Origin: Succinatimonas hippei | GTDB taxonomy: Bacteria; Pseudomonadota; Gammaproteobacteria; Enterobacterales; Succinivibrionaceae | DNA: 64,000 bases | Reading direction: 5' to 3' | Assembly (NCBI GenBank): GCA_004557545.1 | Contig: SFGV01000003.1 | Span: forward strand, 1 to 64,000 | Shown: positions 35,022-43,592 of the stretch, one piece after another | Layout of the letters: every line of letters begins with the position of its first letter | Numbering within the stretch: position 1 is the stretch's first letter | Notes under the pieces: model-generated | Database searches by the model: none | What the model was told of the DNA's origin: nothing | Seen by the model: only the letters and a program-made list of their open reading frames with translations | Translations under genes and position numbers: made by a program

Positions 35022-35840
35022 TCAGGCGCCGGGTCCGCCGGGGCAGGAATCTACGTTAAACCTGCCGAGTATCCTGCCATTTTCAATCTTCAATAATACA
35101 TGAAGGGGGCGCCCGCCGTTGATCACATCGCGGAATAATTTGTTATTGCACATAGATTGGGCGCCGCGGCTGAACGCTTTGAGCTTTTGTTCTGTCTCAT
35201 CCACACTAAGCCCATCGAAGGAATCTTTGGTCTTGGTTATGGTGAGCTCAATCGAGCTGTCTGTAAGATCAGCCCTCGTGATCGTGGTGTAGCGGTCTAT
35301 CTTATATGGAATACGGGATCTTAAATCCTCAAATGAAAGCTCACTCTCGGAAGGCCCGAAATATTTCTGCCAGGCAAAATACGCGGCAAAAAGCAGTGCC
35401 GCGCATAAAGCCGCTCTTATAATCGTGCGGCGGCGTACAGTTGTGCTGTCCTTCATAACAGGCTCTTTTTTTAAAAGGTGGAAAAAGCGGGCCGGACTCT
35501 CATCCTTTGTCTGATCGCTTTTACCCTCATCTATCTCAAAACGCTCCAGACCGCGTTTTAAACTATCCGCGATCCGCGACGCCCCACTGCTTCCCGCGGT
35601 GCTTCCTATAAGCTTTAAGGCAAAGGTCGCCATGGATGGCCCCGCCAGATTGTCTGGCTGTCTATCTGATCCTTTCTGCTCTGCAGGATCAGATGGCACG
35701 GCATCCTGCCCATCGCTGAAGGCGTTTTTTATCTCATCCTCAGGTTTGGCGTCCGCGCCTTTGATCTCTGATGCCTTTTCGCCGTCAGATGATGGATCCT
35801 TTGCTTTTCTCTTATCCTCTGACATGGTGTTTTTTTGCAT
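35022..35840 (-). CDS. Uncharacterised single-pass membrane protein
   Basis: About 272 residues: a very hydrophilic, Lys/Asp/Glu/Ser-rich cytoplasmic N-terminus (about 1-150), one membrane helix (IIRAALCAALLFAAYFAW, preceded by RRRT, so N-in), and a C-terminal domain of about 110 residues with two cysteines (QSMCNNKLF, NVDSCPGG) that would form a periplasmic disulfide. The C-terminal pattern (Cys, short helix, beta strand with GRPLHVLLKIENGRIL, Cys) recurs in periplasmic proteins of unknown role. ATG 35840 has GGAG at 7 bp. Located downstream of nothing and divergent from ycaO. Confidence 0.7.
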   Translation of the reverse strand: MQKNTMSEDKRKAKDPSSDGEKASEIKGADAKPEDEIKNAFSDGQDAVPSDPAEQKGSDRQPDNLAGPSMATFALKLIGSTAGSSGASRIADSLKRGLERFEIDEGKSDQTKDESPARFFHLLKKEPVMKDSTTVRRRTIIRAALCAALLFAAYFAWQKYFGPSESELSFEDLRSRIPYKIDRYTTITRADLTDSSIELTITKTKDSFDGLSVDETEQKLKAFSRGAQSMCNNKLFRDVINGGRPLHVLLKIENGRILGRFNVDSCPGGPGA

Positions 35841-35930
35841 CCTCATACTCCGACACCAAGGCTGTGACACACGTGCTAGAATTTCTCACACGCCAGGGCA
35901 CAGGATCAATATAGTACACGGGGTTTATCA

Positions 35931-37706
35931 ATGACCAGCATAACAGGCAAAGACGCTCCGCTCGAGGAGAGCATAGCGCACTTTCAAAAATCTATTGGCT
36001 CACTTGGGCTGGAACTTGAGGAAACACTCTGGCTCAACCCTCTTCCCAATGTTTATTCAGTGCATTTGTCATTCGCCTCATGCCCCTGCGTATACTCAAA
36101 CGGTAAAGGATCCTCAAAGCTTGCCGCGCTGGCCTCTGCCTATGGTGAGCTGTGCGAGCGTCTCTCAACCCATATGTCATTCTCAGACTATTTTCTGGGG
36201 CTTGACAATTCAGAGGCGGATTTCGTGCATTTTGAGGATGAACGCTGGACCCCGATCCCGGATGATGAAGCCGTAGATGAAAACGGCAACCCCTCAGGAC
36301 ATGCCCTGCCGCCTGAAATTCTCAACGCCTCACTGCGCTCATTCTATTCAAAGGGCATCAGTCTTTCACTGGAGGATCTGGTCGACATACAGTCATCCTC
36401 TTTCTCCCGCGGTGTCTGCTCAATTCCTTTTACCAACGCAAGAAACGGCGAGGTAGTCTATTTCCCGGTAAACCTGCTCGATACACTGTACGGCTCGAAC
36501 GGCATGTCAGCTGGAAACACCGACTATGAGGCGCTGGTACAGGCGCTCTCTGAGATCCTTGAGCGCTACGCCAAAGGCGAGATCTTAAAAAAAGGCCTGA
36601 GCCTGCCGCGTATTCCCGAGGAGATCATCGCCCGCTATCCTAAAAGCTTTAACACACTGCGCGCCCTGCAGGGTAACGGATTTAAGGCGGTGGCGCTTGA
36701 CGCGTCCTTGGGAGGGCGCTTCCCCGTGGTCTGTGTCGCCCTCTTTAATCAGGGAAACGGCACCTGCTGCTGCTCCTTTGGCGCTCATCCAATATTTGAG
36801 GTAGCTCTCGACCGCACCCTTACCGAGCTCATGCAGGGAAGAAGCTTCTCGGATCTCGATCAGTTCGAAGCCCCGGTATTCTCACGCGATCAGGTTGCAG
36901 ATCCTGTCAACATAGCGAGTCACTTCGTTGACTCAACCGGGCTTTTGCCCATGCAGATGTTCCGTTATCCGCCTGACTACAAATTCGTCGCCTGGGATTT
37001 TCACGGATCAACCCACGATCAGTACAAAGCTTTGCGCTACATGATCGCCAAACTCGGATTTGATATCTACATCAGGGCTTACCGCCAGTTTGGATCCCCT
37101 GCCTACCGCGTGATAGTGCCGGGAATGAGCGAGGTATACCCGGTTGATGATCTCATCTATGACAACCCCAACGCCGGTATAGATTTCCAGCAGTCTCTGC
37201 TTGCCCTGCCCGACTCTGACGAGAGCCGCGAAACCTATCATGGTTACTTTGAGGAGCTCTGCGGTGAGAACGAAGACGACTCACGTATGGTCTGCGAGGC
37301 TCTTGGCGTGATCCCAGACAAGGGCAGCGCCTGGGCAGGGTTGCGCTTTGGCGAGCTCAAGTGCCTGCTTGCCCTGGCAGGAGGAGATCTCAGCGGAGCC
37401 AGAGAATACGCAAGCTGGACTCTTACCTTTAACTCCGGATCACTGCCGCTCAAACGCGAGCGCTTCTATTCCTGTCTTGTGCGCGCCATCGAGGCAATCA
37501 CCGATCCGCGCCTTGAACCCAAAGAATACGATCAGGCGCTCTCTGATATCTACGGTGAGGATACCTGCCAGGAGGTAAAGGCCCATCTTGAAGGGAAAAA
37601 ACGTTTCTTCGGGCTGCGCGGCACGGATCTCAACTTAAAAGGCTTCCGCTCCCATCAGGAGCTCATAAAACTCTACGGCGCCGTAAAGGAGGCGCGTTTT
37701 GAATAA
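35931..37706 (+). CDS. ycaO: YcaO protein (S12 beta-methylthiolation accessory)
   Basis: ATP-dependent YcaO-fold protein colinear with E. coli YcaO: GKDAPLEESIAHFQ, WLNPLPNVYSVH, NGKGSSKLAALASAYGELCERL, GMSAGNT, ALSEILERYAK and FGAHPIFEVALDRTLTELMQ are all present. The C-terminal TPR-like part (LAGGDLSGAREYASWTL) is included. In E. coli it is linked to RimO-dependent modification of ribosomal protein S12; the exact reaction is unsettled. No precursor peptide or azoline-type partner is near, so a natural-product role is unlikely. It overlaps lolB by eight bases. Confidence 0.93.
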   Translation: MTSITGKDAPLEESIAHFQKSIGSLGLELEETLWLNPLPNVYSVHLSFASCPCVYSNGKGSSKLAALASAYGELCERLSTHMSFSDYFLGLDNSEADFVHFEDERWTPIPDDEAVDENGNPSGHALPPEILNASLRSFYSKGISLSLEDLVDIQSSSFSRGVCSIPFTNARNGEVVYFPVNLLDTLYGSNGMSAGNTDYEALVQALSEILERYAKGEILKKGLSLPRIPEEIIARYPKSFNTLRALQGNGFKAVALDASLGGRFPVVCVALFNQGNGTCCCSFGAHPIFEVALDRTLTELMQGRSFSDLDQFEAPVFSRDQVADPVNIASHFVDSTGLLPMQMFRYPPDYKFVAWDFHGSTHDQYKALRYMIAKLGFDIYIRAYRQFGSPAYRVIVPGMSEVYPVDDLIYDNPNAGIDFQQSLLALPDSDESRETYHGYFEELCGENEDDSRMVCEALGVIPDKGSAWAGLRFGELKCLLALAGGDLSGAREYASWTLTFNSGSLPLKRERFYSCLVRAIEAITDPRLEPKEYDQALSDIYGEDTCQEVKAHLEGKKRFFGLRGTDLNLKGFRSHQELIKLYGAVKEARFE

Positions 37707-38304
37707 ACACGGATTTTTATTTGCGCTGCTCTTAGGCGGCGCGTTAGCGGTAAGCTCTCTTAATGGCTGTCAGACTGGCTCTTCTGTTCAAAACGTCAGC
37801 GTTAAATGGGAACAGAATTACGACACTCTCGCGCAGCTGCGCTTTTTCAAGGCCTCAGGCAGAGTAGCCATAATCACCGCCCGCGAGCGTAAAGGCGCCG
37901 CCTATGACATCGACGGCTTCGGTTCAGGCTTTGTCTTTAATATAAACGCCCCTTTGGGACCCAGCATAGCCCAGGTTACCGTCACCGATAACCGTCTCTC
38001 CCTTGCCATGGATGGGAAAACCTATGAGGATGACACCGCAAGAGCCGTCTTTGAGAAGGCATTCGGCATCGATGTTCCTGTCGATCGCATTAAAAGGATC
38101 TTCCTCGGGATCCCTCAGGGCGATCTTAAACGCGACAGCGAGGGTCGCATAACTGGCGCTATGTGGGACGGCTTTGACATAGGCTACGAAGGATCCGTAA
38201 CCACGGACGGAATAACCATTCCTCAAATCATCACCGTAGTTCACGGTCCTTACACCTTAAAGCTCAGTGTCATTGAGTTCAACCCAGGAAAACTTTCAAA
38301 GTGA
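37699..38304 (+). CDS. lolB: Outer-membrane lipoprotein receptor LolB
   Basis: Receptor that takes lipoproteins from LolA and inserts them in the outer membrane. Signal peptide with lipobox LNGC, then the LolB domain with LRFFKASGRVAI and a GPYTLKLSVIEFNPG end. 201 residues is normal. It starts with TTG, fixed by a perfect AAGGAGG six bases upstream inside ycaO. Followed by ispE and prs, the conserved gammaproteobacterial order. Confidence 0.88.
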   Translation: MNKHGFLFALLLGGALAVSSLNGCQTGSSVQNVSVKWEQNYDTLAQLRFFKASGRVAIITARERKGAAYDIDGFGSGFVFNINAPLGPSIAQVTVTDNRLSLAMDGKTYEDDTARAVFEKAFGIDVPVDRIKRIFLGIPQGDLKRDSEGRITGAMWDGFDIGYEGSVTTDGITIPQIITVVHGPYTLKLSVIEFNPGKLSK

Positions 38305-39122
38305 CTGACACACGTGAGGTCTTAAGCCCCTGCAAGGTCAATGAGTTTCTGTACATCACGGGGCTCATGCCCGATGGCTACAGCTTTCTTCAGACCATGT
38401 ACACCGTACTCGATTACGGGGATCAGATGGAATTCACCGTCCGCGAGGACGGTAATTTCACGCTTGAGGGCTTTGACTTTCCTATGGAGCAGAACCTCAT
38501 CTACAAGGCCGCGCGGGCGCTTAAACAGAAAACCCTCTCTCCGCTTGGCGCCGACATCAGGGTAAAAAAAATTTTAAATGAGGGCGGAGGTCTTGGCGGA
38601 GGCTCTGGCAACGCCGCGACTACCCTTGTTGAGTTAAACCGCATGTGGAACTGCTCTCTTTTGAAAAAAGATCTTCTGGATCTTGGGGCAGAACTCGGGG
38701 CCGATGTGCCTTTATTTATTGAAGGCGGCTCGACCTTCGGCGAATACCGCGGAACCGTGCTTACCCCTGTACCTTCCCCCGGCGGATGGTATGTGGTGGC
38801 CTGCCCGCGTTGTCATGTCCCTACAGCGGAACTTTTCAAAATGCCGGATTTGAAACGTGACTGCCCCAGAAGAACCTTTGACGAGCTGATAAAACTGCCT
38901 TTTGAGAACGTGTTTACGGATGTGGTTACAAAACGCTACCCTGAGGTCGCGGAACTCCTTGAGATCATGTCCACTCTTGGGAAGCCGAGAATGTCCGGCT
39001 CAGGCGGATCGTGCTTTTTGTGGTTTGCGGATGAGGATCAGGCAAAATCCGCTTTTTCAAGCTTAAGATCAAGAAACATCAATGTATTTATGGCAAAGCC
39101 TCTGCGCAAAAACGCAATTTAA
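38301..39122 (+). CDS. ispE: 4-diphosphocytidyl-2-C-methyl-D-erythritol kinase
   Basis: GHMP kinase of the MEP isoprenoid pathway. N-terminal SPCKVNEFLYITG, ATP-binding loop GGGLGGGSGNAA and C-terminal MSGSGGSCFLWF are intact. It starts with GTG overlapping the lolB stop (GTGA), indicating translational coupling. 273 residues. Confidence 0.94.
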   Translation: MTDTREVLSPCKVNEFLYITGLMPDGYSFLQTMYTVLDYGDQMEFTVREDGNFTLEGFDFPMEQNLIYKAARALKQKTLSPLGADIRVKKILNEGGGLGGGSGNAATTLVELNRMWNCSLLKKDLLDLGAELGADVPLFIEGGSTFGEYRGTVLTPVPSPGGWYVVACPRCHVPTAELFKMPDLKRDCPRRTFDELIKLPFENVFTDVVTKRYPEVAELLEIMSTLGKPRMSGSGGSCFLWFADEDQAKSAFSSLRSRNINVFMAKPLRKNAI

Positions 39123-39229
39123 CGCAAACGCGTTTTCGCCCGCGGTGTGCCGCGCGCCCCGCCCGGCGCTAAAATAGCTTGTCCCTTATTCAGGGTTCAG
39201 CTCAATCTTTTCAGGATTCGTATACAAAT

Positions 39230-40183
39230 ATGGCCGATATGAAGCTCTTTGCCGGCAATGCCGTTCCCGCGCTTGCCAAAAAAATCGCTGACAGACTTTA
39301 CACCAGGTTAGGCGATGCCACGGTTGACAGATTTAGCGATGGCGAGATCCACGTTCAGATAAATGAAAACGTCCGCGGAGACGATGTATTCATTATCCAG
39401 TCTACCTGCGCTCCTACCAATGACAACCTGATGGAGCTCATCGTCATGATTGACGCGATGCGCCGCGCCTCGGCAGGCCGTATCACCGCCGTGATCCCTT
39501 ACTTTGGCTACGCCCGTCAGGATCGCCGCCTGCGTTCGGCCCGCGTGCCGATCTCAGCCAAGGTTGTGGCGGATTTCCTTTCTGCTGTCGGAGTTGACCG
39601 CGTCCTTACCGTAGATCTGCACGCCGAGCAGATCCAGGGCTTTTTTGACGTACCGGTAGACAACTGCTTCTCAAGCCAGATCTTTGTTGATGACATGTTA
39701 AATCTCAAGATCGATCACCCCTGTGTAGTCTCCCCTGACATGGGCGGCGTGGTTAGAGCCCGCGCGATCGCCAAGCTTCTAAATAACGCTGACATCGCGA
39801 TCATCGACAAGCGCCGTCCCCGTCCTAATGTTTCAGAGGTCATGAACCTTATTGGCGAAGTCAAGGATCGCGACTGCATCATCGCCGATGATATCGCCGA
39901 CACCGCCGGCACCCTGTGCAAGGCCGCGGCGGCGCTCAAGGAGCGTGGAGCCAAGAGCGTGTACGCTTACGTTACCCATCCGGTGCTCTCGGGGCCTGCC
40001 TATGAGAACATCTCAAGCTCCGCTATAGATCAGCTCGTAGTTACCGATACCATCCCCGCGACTCCAAGATTTGCCGCACTTAAGAATTTCCGTCAGGTGA
40101 CACTGGCCCCGATGCTCGCTGAGGCTATAAGACGCATCAATAACGAGGAGTCGATCTCCGCGATGTTCCAAAGCTCGCTCTGA
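39230..40183 (+). CDS. prs: Ribose-phosphate pyrophosphokinase
   Basis: Makes PRPP from ribose 5-phosphate and ATP. Signature blocks [32 protein letters not shown] and the PRPP loop [10 protein letters not shown] are intact. Length 317 residues from ATG 39230, matching E. coli ([11 protein letters not shown]); the open frame from 39179 adds an unlikely extension. The GC-rich gap after ispE contains TAAAAT, a possible own -10 box. Confidence 0.97.
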   Translation: MADMKLFAGNAVPALAKKIADRLYTRLGDATVDRFSDGEIHVQINENVRGDDVFIIQSTCAPTNDNLMELIVMIDAMRRASAGRITAVIPYFGYARQDRRLRSARVPISAKVVADFLSAVGVDRVLTVDLHAEQIQGFFDVPVDNCFSSQIFVDDMLNLKIDHPCVVSPDMGGVVRARAIAKLLNNADIAIIDKRRPRPNVSEVMNLIGEVKDRDCIIADDIADTAGTLCKAAAALKERGAKSVYAYVTHPVLSGPAYENISSSAIDQLVVTDTIPATPRFAALKNFRQVTLAPMLAEAIRRINNEESISAMFQSSL

Positions 40184-40202
40184 TACGCGCTCTAATAAAG
40201 GG

Positions 40203-40235
40203 AAGGCAGAGACTCAGAACTCTGCCTTTTTATTT
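40203..40235 (+). terminator. Terminator after prs
   Basis: AAGGCAGAG and CTCTGCCTT form a 9-bp stem with an 8-base loop followed by TTTTTATTT. Confidence 0.92.
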
Positions 40236-41389
40236 CATAAAAGCCAGACCGGCACTACATAATTTTCCCGGTCAATAGCGGTAAGCTCAGGTTTGAGACA
40301 CACTACAGCTCCCTTTGAACGTGGAGTTCCTGACTTATCAATAAGGCTGAAAACTTTAACCAGTTCAGAACCCGGATTTGCTGTTTTCTTAATCTCCACC
40401 GGATTTATCACTCCATCGTGCTCAAGCAACAGATCTATTTCTTTGGCGTCCTTATCACGATAAAAATACAGATATGGCTCTATTCCGTTGTTTAAATAGC
40501 TTTTTGCGATTTCACTAACCACGTAGTTTTCCAAAATCGCGCCATTCATCGCCCCGTTTTGTAATGTTTCAGCGCTACTCCATCTTGTCAGATAGCACAC
40601 CAGCCCCGTGTCATAAAAATAGATCTTCGGGGTTTTCACAAGCCGTTTTAGCAAATTGTTTGAATAGGGATGGACAAAAAATAAAAGTCCCAGCGTCTTG
40701 AGAATGTTAAGCCAGTTTTTTGACTGCTTCTCATTTATATCAGCGTCCCTGGCGATATCAGCAAGATTGAGCAACTGTCCTGTCCGCGCTGCAACAGCTG
40801 TTAAGAAATTGAAAAACTTAAGGGAGTCTATGCGTTCTGAGAGTTCCTTTACATCCCGTTCAATGTACGTACTCACATAGCTGCTGTAAAAGATCTGACT
40901 GTTTGAGTACTGTCCGCTTACCAGCGCCGGCATGGAGCCTTTAAAAATCCTTTTATAGATCTCATCCGCGTCCGCGGCTTTTCTTCCTTCTTTTCTGAGA
41001 CTGAGCTTTTTAAAATCAAGTTCAAAAGGGCCTTTTACTCCTCCATAGATTTCAGATTGCGACATCGGCGTTAAAAATAAAACCGCGATCCTGCCGGCAA
41101 GCGATTCCTGTACTCCGGACATCAGAGTGAAAACTTGCGATCCGGTAAGCCAGATATCACCCGGTTTATGGTATTTGTCGACATGTATTTTTATATATGT
41201 AAAAAGTTCCGGCGCGTACTGCACTTCATCTATAAGCACCGGGGGCTTATGAATCTGCAGGAATAATTCAGGATCTCTTTTTGCGAGATCTCTTTGCGCG
41301 AGATCATCCAGGGACACATAATTTCTGTCAGTTCCTCTCATCAGGTTTTCCAGCATTGTTGTTTTGCCAACCTGTCTTGGTCCCGTCAA
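40235..41389 (-). CDS. AAA-type ATPase with DUF4143 domain, start region damaged
   Basis: Walker A GPRQVGKTT, Walker B PPVLIDEVQYAPE, sensor GSQVF, then a winged-helix region and the C-terminal DUF4143 nuclease-like part with EIDLLLEHDGVINPVEIKKT. Function in the family is unknown. The annotated TTG start falls exactly at the Walker A loop. In the same frame a normal N-terminus continues upstream to 41476 (KQYIHRELEDLVSQVSREYP) without any ATG, GTG or TTG. An ATG at 41466 is one base out of frame with it, so a single-base deletion may have broken the start; the gene could be a recent pseudogene. Confidence 0.7.
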   Translation of the reverse strand: MTGPRQVGKTTMLENLMRGTDRNYVSLDDLAQRDLAKRDPELFLQIHKPPVLIDEVQYAPELFTYIKIHVDKYHKPGDIWLTGSQVFTLMSGVQESLAGRIAVLFLTPMSQSEIYGGVKGPFELDFKKLSLRKEGRKAADADEIYKRIFKGSMPALVSGQYSNSQIFYSSYVSTYIERDVKELSERIDSLKFFNFLTAVAARTGQLLNLADIARDADINEKQSKNWLNILKTLGLLFFVHPYSNNLLKRLVKTPKIYFYDTGLVCYLTRWSSAETLQNGAMNGAILENYVVSEIAKSYLNNGIEPYLYFYRDKDAKEIDLLLEHDGVINPVEIKKTANPGSELVKVFSLIDKSGTPRSKGAVVCLKPELTAIDRENYVVPVWLL

Positions 41390-41701
41390 AAGAACTACCG
41401 GATACTCCCGGCTAACCTGCGATACCAGATCCTCAAGCTCACGATGAATGTACTGCTTGGCGCCATCCCTTTTCGGCTAATATGTACCTTTATTACATTT
41501 TAGACGATTTTTAAGTCACGTAAGGATCTGCTTCAGCCTGACCTGACTGTGAAGGACCTTCTGTCGCGGAATTATTTGTTGAAACCCAAATAGTAGCCGC
41601 GCTGAAAGTTTTTTAAGGATATATCCCTGACATCCTGCGCGATGTTCCGGGCACGACAGACCTTGGCGTAAGCTCCGGTTCCTCAGTATCAGAGCGTCCG
41701 C

Positions 41702-43051
41702 TCAGGCGCCCTGAGATGTAAGAGCGTTTACCACCTCGTCCGCCCAGATCATCGATCTGTAATAGAGACGGTAATAATCCTCTTTGTTGAGCACAAGCCC
41801 GCTTCTTGTAATGAGCTCGTTTATTTTCTCGGTATTGTGGGATCTGATCTCTTTTATAAGGCTGCACACAAGCCCAAGTGTTGTGGTGTCTGAGTGAAAC
41901 GAGTTTACAGCTGTCAGCATGAACTCGTTTTCTATATTCTCCCTGCTGTCCCTTATCATCTCAGGCAACAGCATCAGGAAGCCTACCATGAAGGCATGGC
42001 GCGATTCATAGTCATCACATGGCTGCTCTGCAAGAGATTCAAGAAGCTTTCCGGTAATAAGCGCCCTGCGGAAGTACCCAAGCTCCACATTCCTGCCGCT
42101 ATACCGCGCCCCCTGCCCCTTTGCCTCAAGCGCTGTTTTCTCCGCAAGGCAGAGCAGCTGATAGCCGACACACACGCACATTAGACTGGTAACGTCCTTC
42201 TGCGAGAGCCTTACCTGACCATTTGTGACCATGTTATTGGGTTTTCCGGTAAGCTCTATAACCTTCTTTGAGTTCAGTATCCCGGTCATTGCCCTGCTCA
42301 TGTCAGGATATTTGCGGGCAAGCGCGCTGATCCCCTTGAGACTGTAGATACCCGAAAAAAGCTCGGCCAGCGTGCGTATAAGTTCGTGCTGCCATAAAGG
42401 CCTTTTCTCATACACGATGCTCTCATGCTCCACATACCCCAGCACCAGATCATAGTAAGAGGCCTCTTTGAGGAGAAAATCCTCACCCTTTGGTTTTACG
42501 CCTATTGACTTTAAATTGGGGTTTGAGGTTTTAAGACCGTTTAAAGCGGTAAGAAAACCTGAACGGTGACGGTGGTCGATGAATACGTAATCAAGATATG
42601 AAAGCAGCTCAGGCTTCTTTGGCAGATCGCCAAGTTCACCCAAGGTCATCGCGAACTGGGCTCCGGATCTGCGCAGCCCCGTCATAATGCGGTCTTCACC
42701 GGGTTTTAATTTGTAGGAATCAGGAAGCTTTATGATAAGCCGTTTTTCTGAAATACGGTTGCGATAGCGCAGCCAGTCTCCGGTGGGAGCTGCCTGAACC
42801 AGCACCCTTTCGCAATTATTGATAAAAATATAGCGCGAATTCTCAACGCTTAGGAGATTACACAGCAGATCCGCTGTCTGATCAGCGCCTACGCTTTCAT
42901 CTCCCAGAGTGTGCCCGGGCGAAAGTGACAGCGCGTACATCACGCTCCTGCCCTCAGAGTTTTCAAGCGGCAGACGCTCATACAGGCGACAACGGTTACG
43001 CGCGGATATCCCGTTACTATATCCACTGCTGTATATATTCAGGTCTGACAT
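41702..43051 (-). CDS. EAL-HDOD-type signalling protein (YuxH-like), degenerate EAL
   Basis: 449 residues, soluble. Residues about 35-230 follow the order of an EAL TIM barrel (YALSLSPGHTLG, SRYIFINNCERVLVQ, GLRRSGAQFAMTLGEL, YVFIDHR, GVKPKGEDFLLKEASYYD, LVLGYV), but the metal-binding and catalytic EAL, DDFG-type and EVE-type acids are not visible, so c-di-GMP hydrolysis is unlikely. The C-terminal 210 residues resemble an HDOD helical domain. Such proteins act as signalling adaptors in motility or stress regulation. The assignment is by pattern, not by strict motifs. Confidence 0.55.
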   Translation of the reverse strand: MSDLNIYSSGYSNGISARNRCRLYERLPLENSEGRSVMYALSLSPGHTLGDESVGADQTADLLCNLLSVENSRYIFINNCERVLVQAAPTGDWLRYRNRISEKRLIIKLPDSYKLKPGEDRIMTGLRRSGAQFAMTLGELGDLPKKPELLSYLDYVFIDHRHRSGFLTALNGLKTSNPNLKSIGVKPKGEDFLLKEASYYDLVLGYVEHESIVYEKRPLWQHELIRTLAELFSGIYSLKGISALARKYPDMSRAMTGILNSKKVIELTGKPNNMVTNGQVRLSQKDVTSLMCVCVGYQLLCLAEKTALEAKGQGARYSGRNVELGYFRRALITGKLLESLAEQPCDDYESRHAFMVGFLMLLPEMIRDSRENIENEFMLTAVNSFHSDTTTLGLVCSLIKEIRSHNTEKINELITRSGLVLNKEDYYRLYYRSMIWADEVVNALTSQGA

Positions 43052-43298
43052 GCTAAAAAATCCGGAAATTCTAGTTATTATTATTCAGTTAAGTCTCGCA
43101 CCCCGAACCATTTGGCGCGCGTAACAGCGCAATTTTAGGGGATAATATCAGCTTTCATCAAGAATACTCTTAAGAATTGCGACAGCCTTTACGTTATACC
43201 CGGACAAATGTCATTATCTGCTAACTGCCTAAAATCCTCACTTGCACCCGGATAATCCAATCCTTGCCTTATAATTTAGAAAAAAGAGGGAGAATGCC

Positions 43299-43535
43299 AT
43301 GATCTATATTGCCAGCTTCGCGATTTTCGTGTTCTTCGTGGGCGCTATGGCGCTTGGAATGATGATTTCACAAAAGAGGCTTAAAACCGAGGATGAGGCT
43401 ACCGCCGATATAATGCGCAGCATCAGCTGCGCCGCCTGCACCAGCACCATGTGCTCACTTGCGGGAAACAAAAACGCCTCTCCATCAGGTGACTGCTCAA
43501 TTTCCAAAAATTCCATACCGCACCGCGACATCTGA
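43299..43535 (+). CDS. Small cysteine-rich membrane protein, possibly NqrM-like
   Basis: 78 residues: one N-terminal membrane helix (IASFAIFVFFVGAMALGMMIS), then a Cys cluster SCAACTSTMC and a later GDC. NqrM, the Na+-NQR maturation factor, has the same plan (a helix with AMAxG, then several cysteines), and apbE, the flavin transferase that matures NQR, follows 57 bp downstream. The canonical KGSCGG motif is absent, so the call is tentative. GGGAG precedes the ATG; TATAAT lies at 43270-43275. Confidence 0.5.
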   Translation: MIYIASFAIFVFFVGAMALGMMISQKRLKTEDEATADIMRSISCAACTSTMCSLAGNKNASPSGDCSISKNSIPHRDI

Positions 43536-43540
43536 AAAAA

Positions 43541-43567
43541 ACAGGCGGCTCTTGCCGCCTGTTTTTA
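43541..43567 (+). terminator. Terminator after the nqrM-like gene
   Basis: ACAGGCGGC and GCCGCCTGT form a 9-bp stem with a 4-base loop, followed by TTTTT. It separates the small gene from apbE. Confidence 0.88.
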
Positions 43568-43592
43568 AATACCTGTCTAAATCTGTTTCACT

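Noticed and set aside
35931..37706. YcaO as part of a thiazole/oxazole peptide (TOMM) cluster
   Set aside because: The protein is colinear with E. coli YcaO, and no precursor peptide, dehydrogenase or exporter is nearby.
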